The notes beneath the pieces are model-generated. The model saw only the letters and a program-made list of their open reading frames with translations, had not been told where the DNA came from and ran no database searches. Positions 54,892-62,810 of a DNA stretch of 64,000 nucleotides are shown piece by piece; the first letter of the stretch is position 1; each line of letters starts with the position of its first letter. Both the position numbers and the translations under genes were made by a program. This stretch comes from Alphaproteobacteria bacterium (GTDB taxonomy: Bacteria; Pseudomonadota; Alphaproteobacteria; Caulobacterales; Aquidulcibacteraceae), in the NCBI GenBank assembly GCA_016124655.1, contig WGNI01000009.1, positions 62,001 to 126,000 on the forward strand. Direction: 5' to 3'.

Positions 54892-56094
54892 ATGGAGCGT
54901 GCGGAAATCGCGGCGCTGAAATCGGACATGGCCGAGGAATTCGCCCGCTATGAGCGCCAGGAGCGCCCGGCGGGCTTTCCAGCGCTGCCCGATCTGCCGG
55001 CCGGCCGCTACACCGATCCGGATTTCTTTGCCTTGGAGCAGAAGCATATCTGGTCGAAATCATGGCTGTTCGCCGGCCACGCGGACGAATTCTCCCGTCC
55101 AGGCGCGTATAAGTTGTGGCGCGACGCCGGCGTGCCCATCGTGCTGGTGCGCGGCGCCGACGGCGTGGTGCGCGGCTTCTACAACACCTGCCGCCATCGC
55201 GGCGGACCGCTCGTGCGCGAGGCGGCCGGCGAAGTCGCCAGCCTGATGTGCAAATATCATTGCTGGAATTACGATCTCGAAGGCCGGCTCAAATTCGTGC
55301 CCGACGAGCATGAATTCGCAGGCCTCGACAAATCCGAGCGCGCGCTGATCGCGGTGAAGGTTGCGCAATGGGGCAATCTTGTCTTCGTCAATCTCGACGA
55401 AAACGCAGCGCCGCTGAATGCCTTTCTCGGCCCGCTCGTGCCGGAGCTGGCCGATCTCGGGTTCGCCAGGCTGAAATTCGTCGAGAAACACGCCTTCAAT
55501 ATCGCCAGCAATTGGAAAGTGGCGATGGACGCGTTTCAGGAAGTCTATCACCTGAAACACATCCATCCTCAGACCGTCGATGTGCTGCTCGATCATCGCG
55601 GCGTGGCGATGACGCTTTATCCCAACGGCCATTCGCGCATGATCACCCCGCACCGCGCGCCCCAGGACACGCCCGGCGCCGATCCCGCCCACGAAATCAC
55701 CCGCACCACGAGCCGCGCCTACAGCCTGTTCCCGAACGTCATCACGCCCGTCAGCGAATTCGAGTTTCCGCTTCTGGTGTTCTGGCCGACCAGCATCCGC
55801 ACCTGCCGCATGGACGTGATCTGGTTCGGCCAACCCGACGATTGCGACGCCGCCACCCCGCAATGGCGCGACCGCATCGCCAATTTCGACGCCATCCTGG
55901 AGGAGGACACTGAAAACCTCTCCTGGATCCAGGAATCGCTCGAAACCCCCGGCTTCAAAAGCGTGCCGCTCAGCTATCAGGAGCGGCGCATCTACAATCA
56001 CCACACCCAGATCGATCGCGTGATCGGCGCCCATCGCCTTCCCGAAGGCCTCGCCATTCCCGACGTTCTGGGCCCGCATCTGCGCACCGATTAA
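54892..56094 (+). CDS. Rieske (2Fe-2S) aromatic ring-hydroxylating oxygenase, large subunit
   Basis: A 400-aa non-heme iron oxygenase alpha subunit. The Rieske cluster is FYNTCRHRGGPLVRE and LMCKYHCWNYDLEG. The mononuclear iron site is DAFQEVYHLKHIHPQTVD (two His). GGGAGG lies before ATG 54892; a longer frame from 54853 is less likely. It activates O2 to oxidise an aromatic or related substrate; the electron-transfer partners are not adjacent. Confidence 0.92.
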   Translation: MERAEIAALKSDMAEEFARYERQERPAGFPALPDLPAGRYTDPDFFALEQKHIWSKSWLFAGHADEFSRPGAYKLWRDAGVPIVLVRGADGVVRGFYNTCRHRGGPLVREAAGEVASLMCKYHCWNYDLEGRLKFVPDEHEFAGLDKSERALIAVKVAQWGNLVFVNLDENAAPLNAFLGPLVPELADLGFARLKFVEKHAFNIASNWKVAMDAFQEVYHLKHIHPQTVDVLLDHRGVAMTLYPNGHSRMITPHRAPQDTPGADPAHEITRTTSRAYSLFPNVITPVSEFEFPLLVFWPTSIRTCRMDVIWFGQPDDCDAATPQWRDRIANFDAILEEDTENLSWIQESLETPGFKSVPLSYQERRIYNHHTQIDRVIGAHRLPEGLAIPDVLGPHLRTD

Positions 56095-56113
56095 CGCCTG
56101 AAGGACAATGCCC

Positions 56114-56932
56114 ATGAGCATCGATCTGGAGCGCGCGCGTGCGCAATCCCTGGTGCGTTACCAAGCACGCGATTGCATCGCCACGATCACGCTCAATCGC
56201 CCGGAGCGCCGCAACGCGTTGAGCTACGCCGCCTATGCCGAACTCGAACACGCGTTTCGCGCCGCCAATGTCGATCGCGACGTGCGCTGCATCATCGTCA
56301 CCGGCGCCGATCCGGCCTTCTGCTCCGGCGATGACGTCGGCGAAATCATGGCTGGCCCGAAACCCGCCGATGCGCCCCCGCTTGTGGCGACCGTTCGTCA
56401 CCCCGTGACGCCGGCCGCGCTCGCCGCGCTCGAATGCGAAAAGCCGATGATCGCCGCGATCAATGGCGCGGCCGTCGGCTGGGGCATGGAGCTGGCGCTG
56501 TTCTGCGACATGCGCATCGCGTCGGAGAAAGCGAAGTTCGGTGAATTGTTCATCAAGCGCGGCCTTGTGTGCGATGTCGGCGGCTTCTACCGGCTTCCCG
56601 CCATCGTCGGCCCCGCCAAGGCCGCGGAATTGTTGTTCACCGGCGACATTTTCGACGCCCACGAAGCCCAGCGCATCGGGCTCGTCTCCGAAGTCTGCGC
56701 GCACGGCGCCCTGATGGACCGCGCCCGCGCGCTCGCCGCCCGCATCGCCTGCAATCCCCCGCTTGCGCTGCGCTACATGAAGGAGGGGCTGACGCGCTTT
56801 TCCTATGGCGATCCGCGCGAGATCGGCGGCTGGGCCATCGAAACCATCCGCAAATTGATGCAGACCGAAGATCACAAGGAAGGCGTCGCCAGCTTTCTGG
56901 AAAAGCGCGAGCCGCACTTCAAGGGCCGCTGA
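56114..56932 (+). CDS. Enoyl-CoA hydratase/isomerase family protein (3 of 3)
   Basis: A 272-aa crotonase: TITLNRPERRNALSYAAYAEL, TGADPAFCSGDDVGEIMAG, MIAAINGAAVGWGMELALFC and FGELFIKRGLVCDVGGFYRL. AAGGA precedes ATG 56114 by 9 bases; ATG 56108 is too close. It lies 19 bp after the Rieske gene, so an operon is likely. Confidence 0.94.
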   Translation: MSIDLERARAQSLVRYQARDCIATITLNRPERRNALSYAAYAELEHAFRAANVDRDVRCIIVTGADPAFCSGDDVGEIMAGPKPADAPPLVATVRHPVTPAALAALECEKPMIAAINGAAVGWGMELALFCDMRIASEKAKFGELFIKRGLVCDVGGFYRLPAIVGPAKAAELLFTGDIFDAHEAQRIGLVSEVCAHGALMDRARALAARIACNPPLALRYMKEGLTRFSYGDPREIGGWAIETIRKLMQTEDHKEGVASFLEKREPHFKGR

Positions 56933-56934
56933 TC

Positions 56935-57525
56935 ATGCGCCGCGCCAAAACCCCCGACGATTTCTTCGCCAACGCCACGCAATGGCGCGATGAGCTGGCG
57001 AGCTTGCGCGAAATCCTCCTGACCACCGGCCTGAAGGAAGAAATCAAATGGGGCGCGCCGTGCTACACGCTCGACGGCGTCAATGTCGTCGGGATCGGCG
57101 CGTTCAAATCCTATGTCGGCCTGTGGTTTCATCAGGGCGCGCTGTTGCAGGACGAAGCCGGCGCGCTCATCAACGCGCAGGAGGGCGTGACCAAGGCGCA
57201 GCGCCAATGGCGCATGACCTCTGCCGCCGACATCAAGCCCGCGCGCATCAGGGCCTATGTGAAAGAAGCCGCAGCGCTCGCCAAGGCCGGCGAAAAAGTT
57301 GCGGTCGAACGCAAAAAGCCGCTCGTGCTCCCGCCTGAGCTCGAAGCAGCGCTGAAAAAGGACAAAACCGCCGCCGCCGCCTTCAAGGCGCTGAAGCCGG
57401 GCCTGCGCCGCGAATACGCGGACTATGTCTCAGAGGCCAGGCAGGCGGCCACCAAGGCCCGGCGCATTGAAAAAATCTTGCCGATGATCCGCGCCGGCGG
57501 CGGGCTCAACGACAAATATCGCTGA
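56935..57525 (+). CDS. YdeI/DUF1801-type protein
   Basis: A 196-aa protein with a DUF1801-like domain: WRDELASLREILLTTGLKEE, IKWGAPCYTLDGVNVVGIGA and FKSYVGLWFHQGALLQDE. The Lys-rich tail (RREYADYVSEARQAATKARR) is typical of YdeI, which in relatives protects against bacteriocin-like stress; substrate unknown. ATG 56935 follows the third crotonase by 2 bases. Confidence 0.85.
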   Translation: MRRAKTPDDFFANATQWRDELASLREILLTTGLKEEIKWGAPCYTLDGVNVVGIGAFKSYVGLWFHQGALLQDEAGALINAQEGVTKAQRQWRMTSAADIKPARIRAYVKEAAALAKAGEKVAVERKKPLVLPPELEAALKKDKTAAAAFKALKPGLRREYADYVSEARQAATKARRIEKILPMIRAGGGLNDKYR

Positions 57526-57539
57526 TCCCGCCCGGGATC
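57524..57539. terminator. Palindrome shared by the ends of two convergent genes
   Basis: GATCCCG and CGGGATC with a CC centre overlap the stop of the YdeI-like gene and the stop region of the 39-aa peptide gene on the other strand. Without T-runs its termination role is uncertain. Confidence 0.45.
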
Positions 57540-57657
57540 ATGATTGCGTCATGAGAAAGAATTGTGTGGCGACAGCGGCCATGCTCACGAGCCACAGGCT
57601 TGAAATGATGAGAAGAATGCCGCGGCGACCCGCGACGGGTCGAGATGATTTGCGCAT
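57538..57657 (-). CDS. 39-aa single-pass membrane peptide
   Basis: A peptide with basic N-terminus MRKSSRPVAGRRG and a membrane helix ILLIISSLWLVSMAAVATQF. GGGAG with ideal 7-base spacing precedes the ATG at 57657. The rest of the 311-bp gap holds nothing else I can identify. Function unknown. Confidence 0.55.
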   Translation of the reverse strand: MRKSSRPVAGRRGILLIISSLWLVSMAAVATQFFLMTQS

Positions 57658-57836
57658 CAAGGCTCCCAGAATTGGACGCGGGAGCGCGATGGTCTCTCAG
57701 CCGCCAGGGCGTCGAAGATTTGCCTGACGATGAAATACTCTACCACAGATTTCGCGCCACCGCGCATGACGATGATTTTAAACGAATGGCTTTTTGGCTC
57801 ACGCTATCGTGACCGCCCAACGCGTGCGCGCGCCGC

Positions 57837-58409
57837 CTAAAGCGGCGGCAGTCCCGCCAGCGGACGGATCAAAGCCTCCGTCGACGCCATGCCTGCCGCG
57901 CGCCCTTCTTCCAGCGCGATCGCCGGCGGCACGCCTTGGCGCATCCTGTAAAGCGCCCACACCGCGCCCGCGCGATTGCCCGACGCGCAATGCATCAGCA
58001 CCGGATAATTCTCCTGAGCATGAAACATATGCGAAACCGCATCGACGATCGCCCACGCCGTTTCGTTCGGCGAAAAGGAAAGCAAAAGCCGGCGCACGCC
58101 CAGCGCCGCGGCGTCCGCAGCCTCCCGCGCCACGCCATCCTCATTCGGCTGGCGCAGATCGATCAAGAGCGCAAAGCCGAGCGCCTTCACCTCCGCCAGG
58201 CCGCCGGGCTGCAGCACGCCTGCCGTCGCCGCATACGGCGCCGTGCGCGCATAATGTGTGATGAGCGGAGAGACCGCGTCGCCGAACGGCGCCTCTCTTA
58301 AGCCCTCCCGGCGAAAAAATGGCGAAGCCGCGTCCGCCAGCGCGGCGGCGGGCAGGGCGCCGGCCGCGCAGAACACCGCGCCGCCCTGAAGAAACGCGCG
58401 TCGGCGCAT
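57837..58409 (-). CDS. DUF442-type protein with cysteine phosphatase/rhodanese-like loop
   Basis: A 190-aa exported protein. The signal peptide MRRRAFLQGGAVFCAAGALP is followed by LLIDLRQPNEDGVAREAAD and the active-site loop LMHCASGNRAGAVWALYRM, a His-Cys-x4-Arg arrangement shared by DUF442 domains linked to sulfur metabolism (as in Blh). AGGAGA before the start at 58409. Divergent from the YeeE/YedE transporter, which fits a sulfur-compound role. Confidence 0.85.
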   Translation of the reverse strand: MRRRAFLQGGAVFCAAGALPAAALADAASPFFRREGLREAPFGDAVSPLITHYARTAPYAATAGVLQPGGLAEVKALGFALLIDLRQPNEDGVAREAADAAALGVRRLLLSFSPNETAWAIVDAVSHMFHAQENYPVLMHCASGNRAGAVWALYRMRQGVPPAIALEEGRAAGMASTEALIRPLAGLPPL

Positions 58410-58504
58410 TGCAGATCTCCTGGCTTGTGCAGTGCTGTAGCGGCCCTTCGCCGCGCGATCCACCCGCTGGCGTCGCGTGCGCGCGCAAGACATGCTGCGC
58501 ATCA

Positions 58505-59458
58505 ATGATCATCGCCCTCGCGCTTGTTCTGGCCGCCGCCGCGGGCTTTGCCTTGCAGCGCGGCCAATTGTGCGCCGTCTCCGCCGTGCGCGAGGCGGTG
58601 CTGGAGCGCCGCTGGGCGCGTTTCGCGGCGTTCCTGGAATGCTCGGCCTGGGCGCTGGCCGGGTTGATGCTGGCCGACGCGTTTGGCGTCATGAGCCTGC
58701 AGACCTGGCCGGAAAACCGCGCGTTGCCGCTCGCCATTGTGGGCGGCGTCTTGTTTGGCGTCGGCGCGCTGATCAACGGCGCCTGCGCGTTCGGAACCGC
58801 AGGACGCATCGCGTCTGGCCAGCTTGGTTTCCTGGCGTTTGCGCCGGGCTTTGTCGCCGGCGTCTGGGTGACGCGCAGGACCGGCGGCGCCGCCGCGCAC
58901 ATGCATGAGACGCCGATGGCGTTTCATGCCGGCGCAGCAACCCCAGCTCTGGCGCTGGCGCTGATCGCGTTTGCGCTGTGGCGTCTCCACACCGCTTGGC
59001 GCGCTGCGCCGACGCCCGCCGCCGCCGCGCGGATCATGCAACGCCCGGATTGGCCGCCGGCCGTATCGATGGCGGCGATGGCGGCGGCGAATGTCGGCCT
59101 GATGCTGATCGTGTTCGCCTGGCCATACACGACGCTGCTCGTCGATCTCGCGATCGGCGCAGGCGGGGAGATCGCGCTGCGCGCCGTGGTGGTCGCCGCC
59201 TTTTTCGCCGGCGCGGTGTGGGGCGCGATGAGCGCCGGTCGGTTTGCATTGACCTGGGGTTCGCCGCGCGACGCGCTTGCGCATGCCGGCGGCGGCGCCC
59301 TGATGGGCGCGGGCGCAGCGCTCATTCCCGGCGGCAATGACGCGCTGGTGCTGCTGGGCATGCCGCTCTTGCAGCCCGCAGCCTTCGCCGCTTACGCCGC
59401 GATGTGCGCCACGATCGCTGCAGGGCTAACGGCGCAGCGCGTCGCGGCCGGCGCGTGA
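58505..59458 (+). CDS. YeeE/YedE-family sulfur transport protein
   Basis: A 317-aa membrane protein with about nine helices. RGQLCAVSAVREAV and GALINGACAFGTAGRIASGQLG (partly shown) are typical of YeeE/YedE, which import thiosulfate or other sulfur species through a Cys-lined path. A second Gly-rich half repeats the pattern (GGGALMGAGAALIPGGNDAL). Start ATG 58505. Divergent from the DUF442 gene, 95 bp apart. Confidence 0.88.
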   Translation: MIIALALVLAAAAGFALQRGQLCAVSAVREAVLERRWARFAAFLECSAWALAGLMLADAFGVMSLQTWPENRALPLAIVGGVLFGVGALINGACAFGTAGRIASGQLGFLAFAPGFVAGVWVTRRTGGAAAHMHETPMAFHAGAATPALALALIAFALWRLHTAWRAAPTPAAAARIMQRPDWPPAVSMAAMAAANVGLMLIVFAWPYTTLLVDLAIGAGGEIALRAVVVAAFFAGAVWGAMSAGRFALTWGSPRDALAHAGGGALMGAGAALIPGGNDALVLLGMPLLQPAAFAAYAAMCATIAAGLTAQRVAAGA

Positions 59459-59597
59459 GCGGCGTTTTGCCCGCGGTCGCGTCCTTCTTTCACAACGGGA
59501 GAAGTAAAGAGGAAGAAGCAACGAACGGAGAGGACCAGCGGCACGTGCATCCATCGACCGCGTTTCGCCGAAGGCGGACGCTGCGGCCGAGGGAAAA

Positions 59598-59891
59598 TCA
59601 GGGCTCGCCCTCGACAAGCACTAGACGGCTCGTAGTCGAACGGTGGCGGCGCGCAAATAGATCCTGGGCGTCCGGGTCTGCGAGAAACGCTTCGGCATGA
59701 CTCCGAGATGGAAACTCAAGAATGACCAAGCGTTGAGGGGACCAATCACCTTCCATGACGACGGGATCAGCGCCTTTGGATGCATAGCGACCGCCGTGCT
59801 TGGCGATGAACGCCGGGATGGCGTCGACATAGGGGAGAAAGTCCCTCAAGTCGTTCACTCGGAGATCAAGCACCAGAAAAGCCGTTGTCAT
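59598..59891 (-). CDS. DUF1330 family protein
   Basis: A 97-aa dimeric ferredoxin-fold protein: AFLVLDLRVNDLRDFLPYVD and GDWSPQRLVILEFPSRSHAE. Small conserved cytoplasmic protein of unknown function. Neighbours give no clear link. Confidence 0.88.
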   Translation of the reverse strand: MTTAFLVLDLRVNDLRDFLPYVDAIPAFIAKHGGRYASKGADPVVMEGDWSPQRLVILEFPSRSHAEAFLADPDAQDLFARRHRSTTSRLVLVEGEP

Positions 59892-60021
59892 CTGCAGATT
59901 CTCCTCCGTTCCCGTGTCGAAGCATACAAGGAGCGCGGGATGAGACAGTGGTTACGGGAGTCCGCAATGGGCCAATTCCCGCCAAACGAGTCCTCCGCGC
60001 GCGCCCCAGCGCCCGCCGCCC

Positions 60022-60050
60022 TTGCCGCCCCTGACCCCTTATGCTACCAG
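60022..60050 (+). promoter_or_regulatory. Candidate promoter for rpmI-rplT
   Basis: TTGCCGC (60022-60028) and GCTACCAG (60043-60050) are 14 bp apart, close to the Caulobacter housekeeping pattern TTGaCgS-N10-14-GCTAnAWC. A short hairpin GGGGTC/GACCCC follows at 60107-60121, just before the AAGGAG ribosome site of rpmI. Moderate to low confidence. Confidence 0.35.
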
Positions 60051-60135
60051 CCCGCCTCTTTGGAGCGGCCCGGCGAAACGGCATGCCGAGGCGGCTCATC
60101 AAGCTTGGGGTCCTTGACCCCATAAAGGAGCTGAA

Positions 60136-60339
60136 ATGCCGAAACTGAAGACCAAGAGCGGCGTCAAAAAACGCTTCAAGCTCACCGCGACCGGCAAGGT
60201 GAAGGCCGGCGTGGCGGGCAAGCGCCACCGCCTCATCAGCCACAACGGCAAGTACATCCGCACCAACCGGGGCACCAAGGTCATCGCCAAGCCGGACGGC
60301 GACCGCGTGAAGCTCTGGATCCCCTACGGCCTCGATTAA
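60136..60339 (+). CDS. rpmI: 50S ribosomal protein L35
   Basis: A 67-aa basic ribosomal protein ([39 protein letters not shown]). AAGGAG is 8 bases before ATG 60136. First gene of the rpmI-rplT-pheS-pheT cluster. Confidence 0.97.
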   Translation: MPKLKTKSGVKKRFKLTATGKVKAGVAGKRHRLISHNGKYIRTNRGTKVIAKPDGDRVKLWIPYGLD

Positions 60340-60354
60340 GGGAGCGGATGCACC

Positions 60355-60711
60355 ATGGCCCGAGTTAAAGGGGGCGTCACCGCGCACGCCCGTCACAAAA
60401 AGGTCCTGAAAGCCGCGAAAGGCTATTGGGGCCGGCGCAAGAACACCTTCCGCACCGCCAACGCCGCGGTCGAGAAGGCCGGCGTCTACGCCTATCGCGA
60501 CCGCCGCAACAAGAAGCGCAATTTCCGCGCGCTCTGGATCCAGCGCATCAACGCGGCCGTCCGCGAAGAGGGCATGACCTATTCCCGCCTCATCGACGGC
60601 CTGGCCAAGGCCGGCGTCGAGGTCGACCGCAAGGTCATGGCCGATCTGGCCATGAACCAGCCGGAAGCGTTTAAAAGCTTGGTGGACAAGGCCCGCGCCG
60701 CTTTGGCGTGA
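60355..60711 (+). CDS. rplT: 50S ribosomal protein L20
   Basis: A 118-aa ribosomal protein with family sequence [44 protein letters not shown] and [20 protein letters not shown] (segments shown apart). L20 autoregulates its operon in other bacteria by binding the leader mRNA. Starts 16 bp after rpmI; ribosome site GGGAGCGG. Confidence 0.97.
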   Translation: MARVKGGVTAHARHKKVLKAAKGYWGRRKNTFRTANAAVEKAGVYAYRDRRNKKRNFRALWIQRINAAVREEGMTYSRLIDGLAKAGVEVDRKVMADLAMNQPEAFKSLVDKARAALA

Positions 60712-60729
60712 GCTGGTCTCGACGGTTTT

Positions 60730-60843
60730 CCTCCCCCGTTCACGGGGGAGGTGGCCGCGAAGCGGCCGGTGGGGGGAGACATGTCATTGCCCCCTCAGTC
60801 AGCCCGCTTTGCGGTCTGACAGCTCCCCCGTAAACGGGGGAGC
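60730..60843. repeat. Pair of inverted REP-like elements between rplT and pheS
   Basis: Element 1 (60730-60778): CTCCCCC/GGGGGAG hairpin, then GTGGCCGCGAAGCGGCCGG and GTGGGGGGAG. Element 2 (60789-60843): the inverse of the family seen at 46587 and 62643, ending AGCTCCCCC/GGGGGAGC. They face each other and could form one larger structure in the transcript before pheS. Confidence 0.75.
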
Positions 60844-60858
60844 AAAAGAGGCGACGAC

Positions 60859-61941
60859 ATGGACGCAGCCACCACAGACATCCCCGCGCTGGAGCGCGAT
60901 CTCCTCGCCCGCATTGACCAGGCCGGCGACGAGCAGGCGCTCGAAATGCTGCGCGTGGAGGCGCTGGGAAAGCAGGGGCTCGTCTCGGGCATGATGCGCA
61001 TGCTGGGCGCCATGAGCCCCGATGAGCGCCAGCGCATGGGCCCGCTCTTGAACGGCCTGAAAGACCGCGTTGGCGAAGCCATCACGGTGAAAAAAGCCGC
61101 CCTCGCCGAAGCGGCGCTCGAAGCGCAATTGCGCGCCAGTGCGGTGGACGTGTCGCTGCCCGGCCCGCGCGCCTATCCCGGCGCCATCCATCCGATTTCC
61201 TGGGTGATGGAGGAGATCGCCGCGATCTTCGCCGACATGGGTTTCGTGTTGGAGGAGGGGCCCGACATCGAGACCGACTTCAACAATTTCACCGCGCTGA
61301 ACTTCCCGCCCAAGCATCCCGCGCGCGACATGCACGACACGTTCTTCCTAGCGCCGGATGTTTCTGGAGAACGGAAAGTATTGCGCACGCATACAAGCCC
61401 CGTGCAGGTGCGCACCATGCTCAAACAGGAGCCGCCCATCCGCATGATTTGCCAGGGCCGCACCTTCCGCAAGGATTCCGACGCGACCCACACGCCGATG
61501 TTCCACCAGACCGAAGGCCTCGTCATCGACAAGACCTCGACCATGGCCGATCTCAAGGGCGTGCTGATGGGGTTCGTGAAGGCGTATTTCGAAGTCGATG
61601 ACGTCGTCGTGCGCTTCCGCCCGCATCATTTCCCGTTCACCGAGCCCTCTGCGGAAATGGACGTGCGCTGCGATCGCTCCGGCGGCGTATTGAAGATCGG
61701 CCAGGGCCAGGATTGGCTTGAAATCCTCGGCTGCGGCATGGTGCATCCCAATGTCATCGCCAATTGCGGCCTCGATCCCAATGAGTGGCAGGGCTACGCC
61801 TTCGGCATGGGCGTCGATCGTCTCGCGGGCCTGAAATACGGCATGCCGGATCTGCGCGATTACTTCTCCGGCGATGTGCGCTGGCTCAAGCATTACGGCT
61901 TCTCGCCGTTTCTCCTGCCCGGTTTGGCGCAGGGTCTCTAA
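60859..61941 (+). CDS. pheS: Phenylalanyl-tRNA synthetase alpha subunit
   Basis: A 360-aa class II synthetase subunit with N-terminal coiled-coil tRNA-binding arm. Motif 2 and 3 regions include [46 protein letters not shown] and [19 protein letters not shown]. Start ATG 60859. Confidence 0.97.
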   Translation: MDAATTDIPALERDLLARIDQAGDEQALEMLRVEALGKQGLVSGMMRMLGAMSPDERQRMGPLLNGLKDRVGEAITVKKAALAEAALEAQLRASAVDVSLPGPRAYPGAIHPISWVMEEIAAIFADMGFVLEEGPDIETDFNNFTALNFPPKHPARDMHDTFFLAPDVSGERKVLRTHTSPVQVRTMLKQEPPIRMICQGRTFRKDSDATHTPMFHQTEGLVIDKTSTMADLKGVLMGFVKAYFEVDDVVVRFRPHHFPFTEPSAEMDVRCDRSGGVLKIGQGQDWLEILGCGMVHPNVIANCGLDPNEWQGYAFGMGVDRLAGLKYGMPDLRDYFSGDVRWLKHYGFSPFLLPGLAQGL

Positions 61942-61962
61942 TTCATTCACGCGATGCGCAAA

Positions 61963-62089
61963 CACCCCTCACCCGGTTTCGCTGCGCGAAACCACCCTCT
62001 CCCGCAAGGGGAGAGGGATGTTACGGCGATGTCGGCGCCCTTCTCCCCTTGTGGGAGAAGGTGGCCGCGAAGCGGCCGGATGAGGGGTG
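61963..62089. repeat. Pair of REP-like elements between pheS and the next gene
   Basis: Element 61963-62017 (CACCCCTCACCC... to CTCTCCCGCAAGGGGAGAGGG) and element 62041-62089 (TTCTCCCC...GGGAGAAGGTGGCCGCGAAGC then CGGATGAGGGGTG, arms split) face each other, as between rplT and pheS. Confidence 0.75.
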
Positions 62090-62128
62090 TTGGCCCAACA
62101 CCGCAATCCGCCAACCCAAGGAGCCCTC

Positions 62129-62611
62129 ATGGCCATCGACGCGCAGGCGATTTGGCAAGTCGTGCTTCTGTTCATGGGCGCGTTGGCGGGCGCGTTGTTC
62201 GGCGGCGTGATCCGCTGGAGCGGCACCCGCCGCGAGCGGCGCCTGCGCCTGACGATGGACTTTTACTCCGAGTTTCATTCGCCTGCGTTCAATCACATCC
62301 GCATCCTCGCGCACGACGCGCTGCAGAACGCGCCCTCGATGCCCGCGGCCTATGCGGCGTCGAGCGGCGAAACGCGCGACGCGATCGCCTCGATCGTGCA
62401 TTTCTGGGAGCGCGTCGCGGTCTTGATGCAGGAAGGCGCGCTCAATCCGCGGCTGACGCGCCGCTTCTTCGCGCAATATGCGCGCTGGTGGTCCGAAACC
62501 TTGTGCGACAAGGGCGGATTGGACGATCCCGAATGGGGCCGCACGCTGAGCGACATTCACGGCCTGTTTCGCAAGCTCGCCCACGCCAGACCGAAAGGCG
62601 CCAGGCCGTGA
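62129..62611 (+). CDS. Single-helix membrane-anchored protein of unknown function
   Basis: A 160-aa protein: N-terminal anchor VVLLFMGALAGALFGGVIRW, then a basic stretch and helical domain with SEFHSPAFNHIRILAHDALQ and LTRRFFAQYARWWSETLCD. Ribosome site AAGGAG precedes ATG 62129. No family recognised. It separates pheS and pheT, which normally lie adjacent. Confidence 0.7.
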   Translation: MAIDAQAIWQVVLLFMGALAGALFGGVIRWSGTRRERRLRLTMDFYSEFHSPAFNHIRILAHDALQNAPSMPAAYAASSGETRDAIASIVHFWERVAVLMQEGALNPRLTRRFFAQYARWWSETLCDKGGLDDPEWGRTLSDIHGLFRKLAHARPKGARP

Positions 62612-62642
62612 GCCGCGAACGCGTGACTGAACGTGACGCCGT

Positions 62643-62695
62643 GCTCCCCCTTGAGGGGGAGCTGTCGTGCGCATCGCGCGCGACTGAGGGGGAGG
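62643..62695. repeat. REP-like palindrome before pheT
   Basis: GCTCCCCC and GGGGGAGC with CTGTC and the tail ACTGAGGGGGAGG, matching the element at 46587-46636 in the same orientation and 60789-60843 inverted. A degenerate CCTTCCCC-type copy (CCACCTTCCCCTGACGGCG, near 62749) follows. No ribosome site is visible before pheT at 62811. Confidence 0.7.
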
Positions 62696-62810
62696 AGACA
62701 AACACAATTGTGCGTTCGCGTCGCCGCCCCATCTGGTCGCTGCGCGACCACCTTCCCCTGACGGCGAAAGGCGCCGGCGCGCAGCAGCCCATTTCACACA
62801 TGAGCAACCC

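Noticed and set aside
59940-60125. 61-aa open frame with AAGGAG upstream, before rpmI
   Set aside because: Product is low-complexity (Pro/Ser/Gly-rich tail) and overlaps the putative rpmI leader; coding support too weak.
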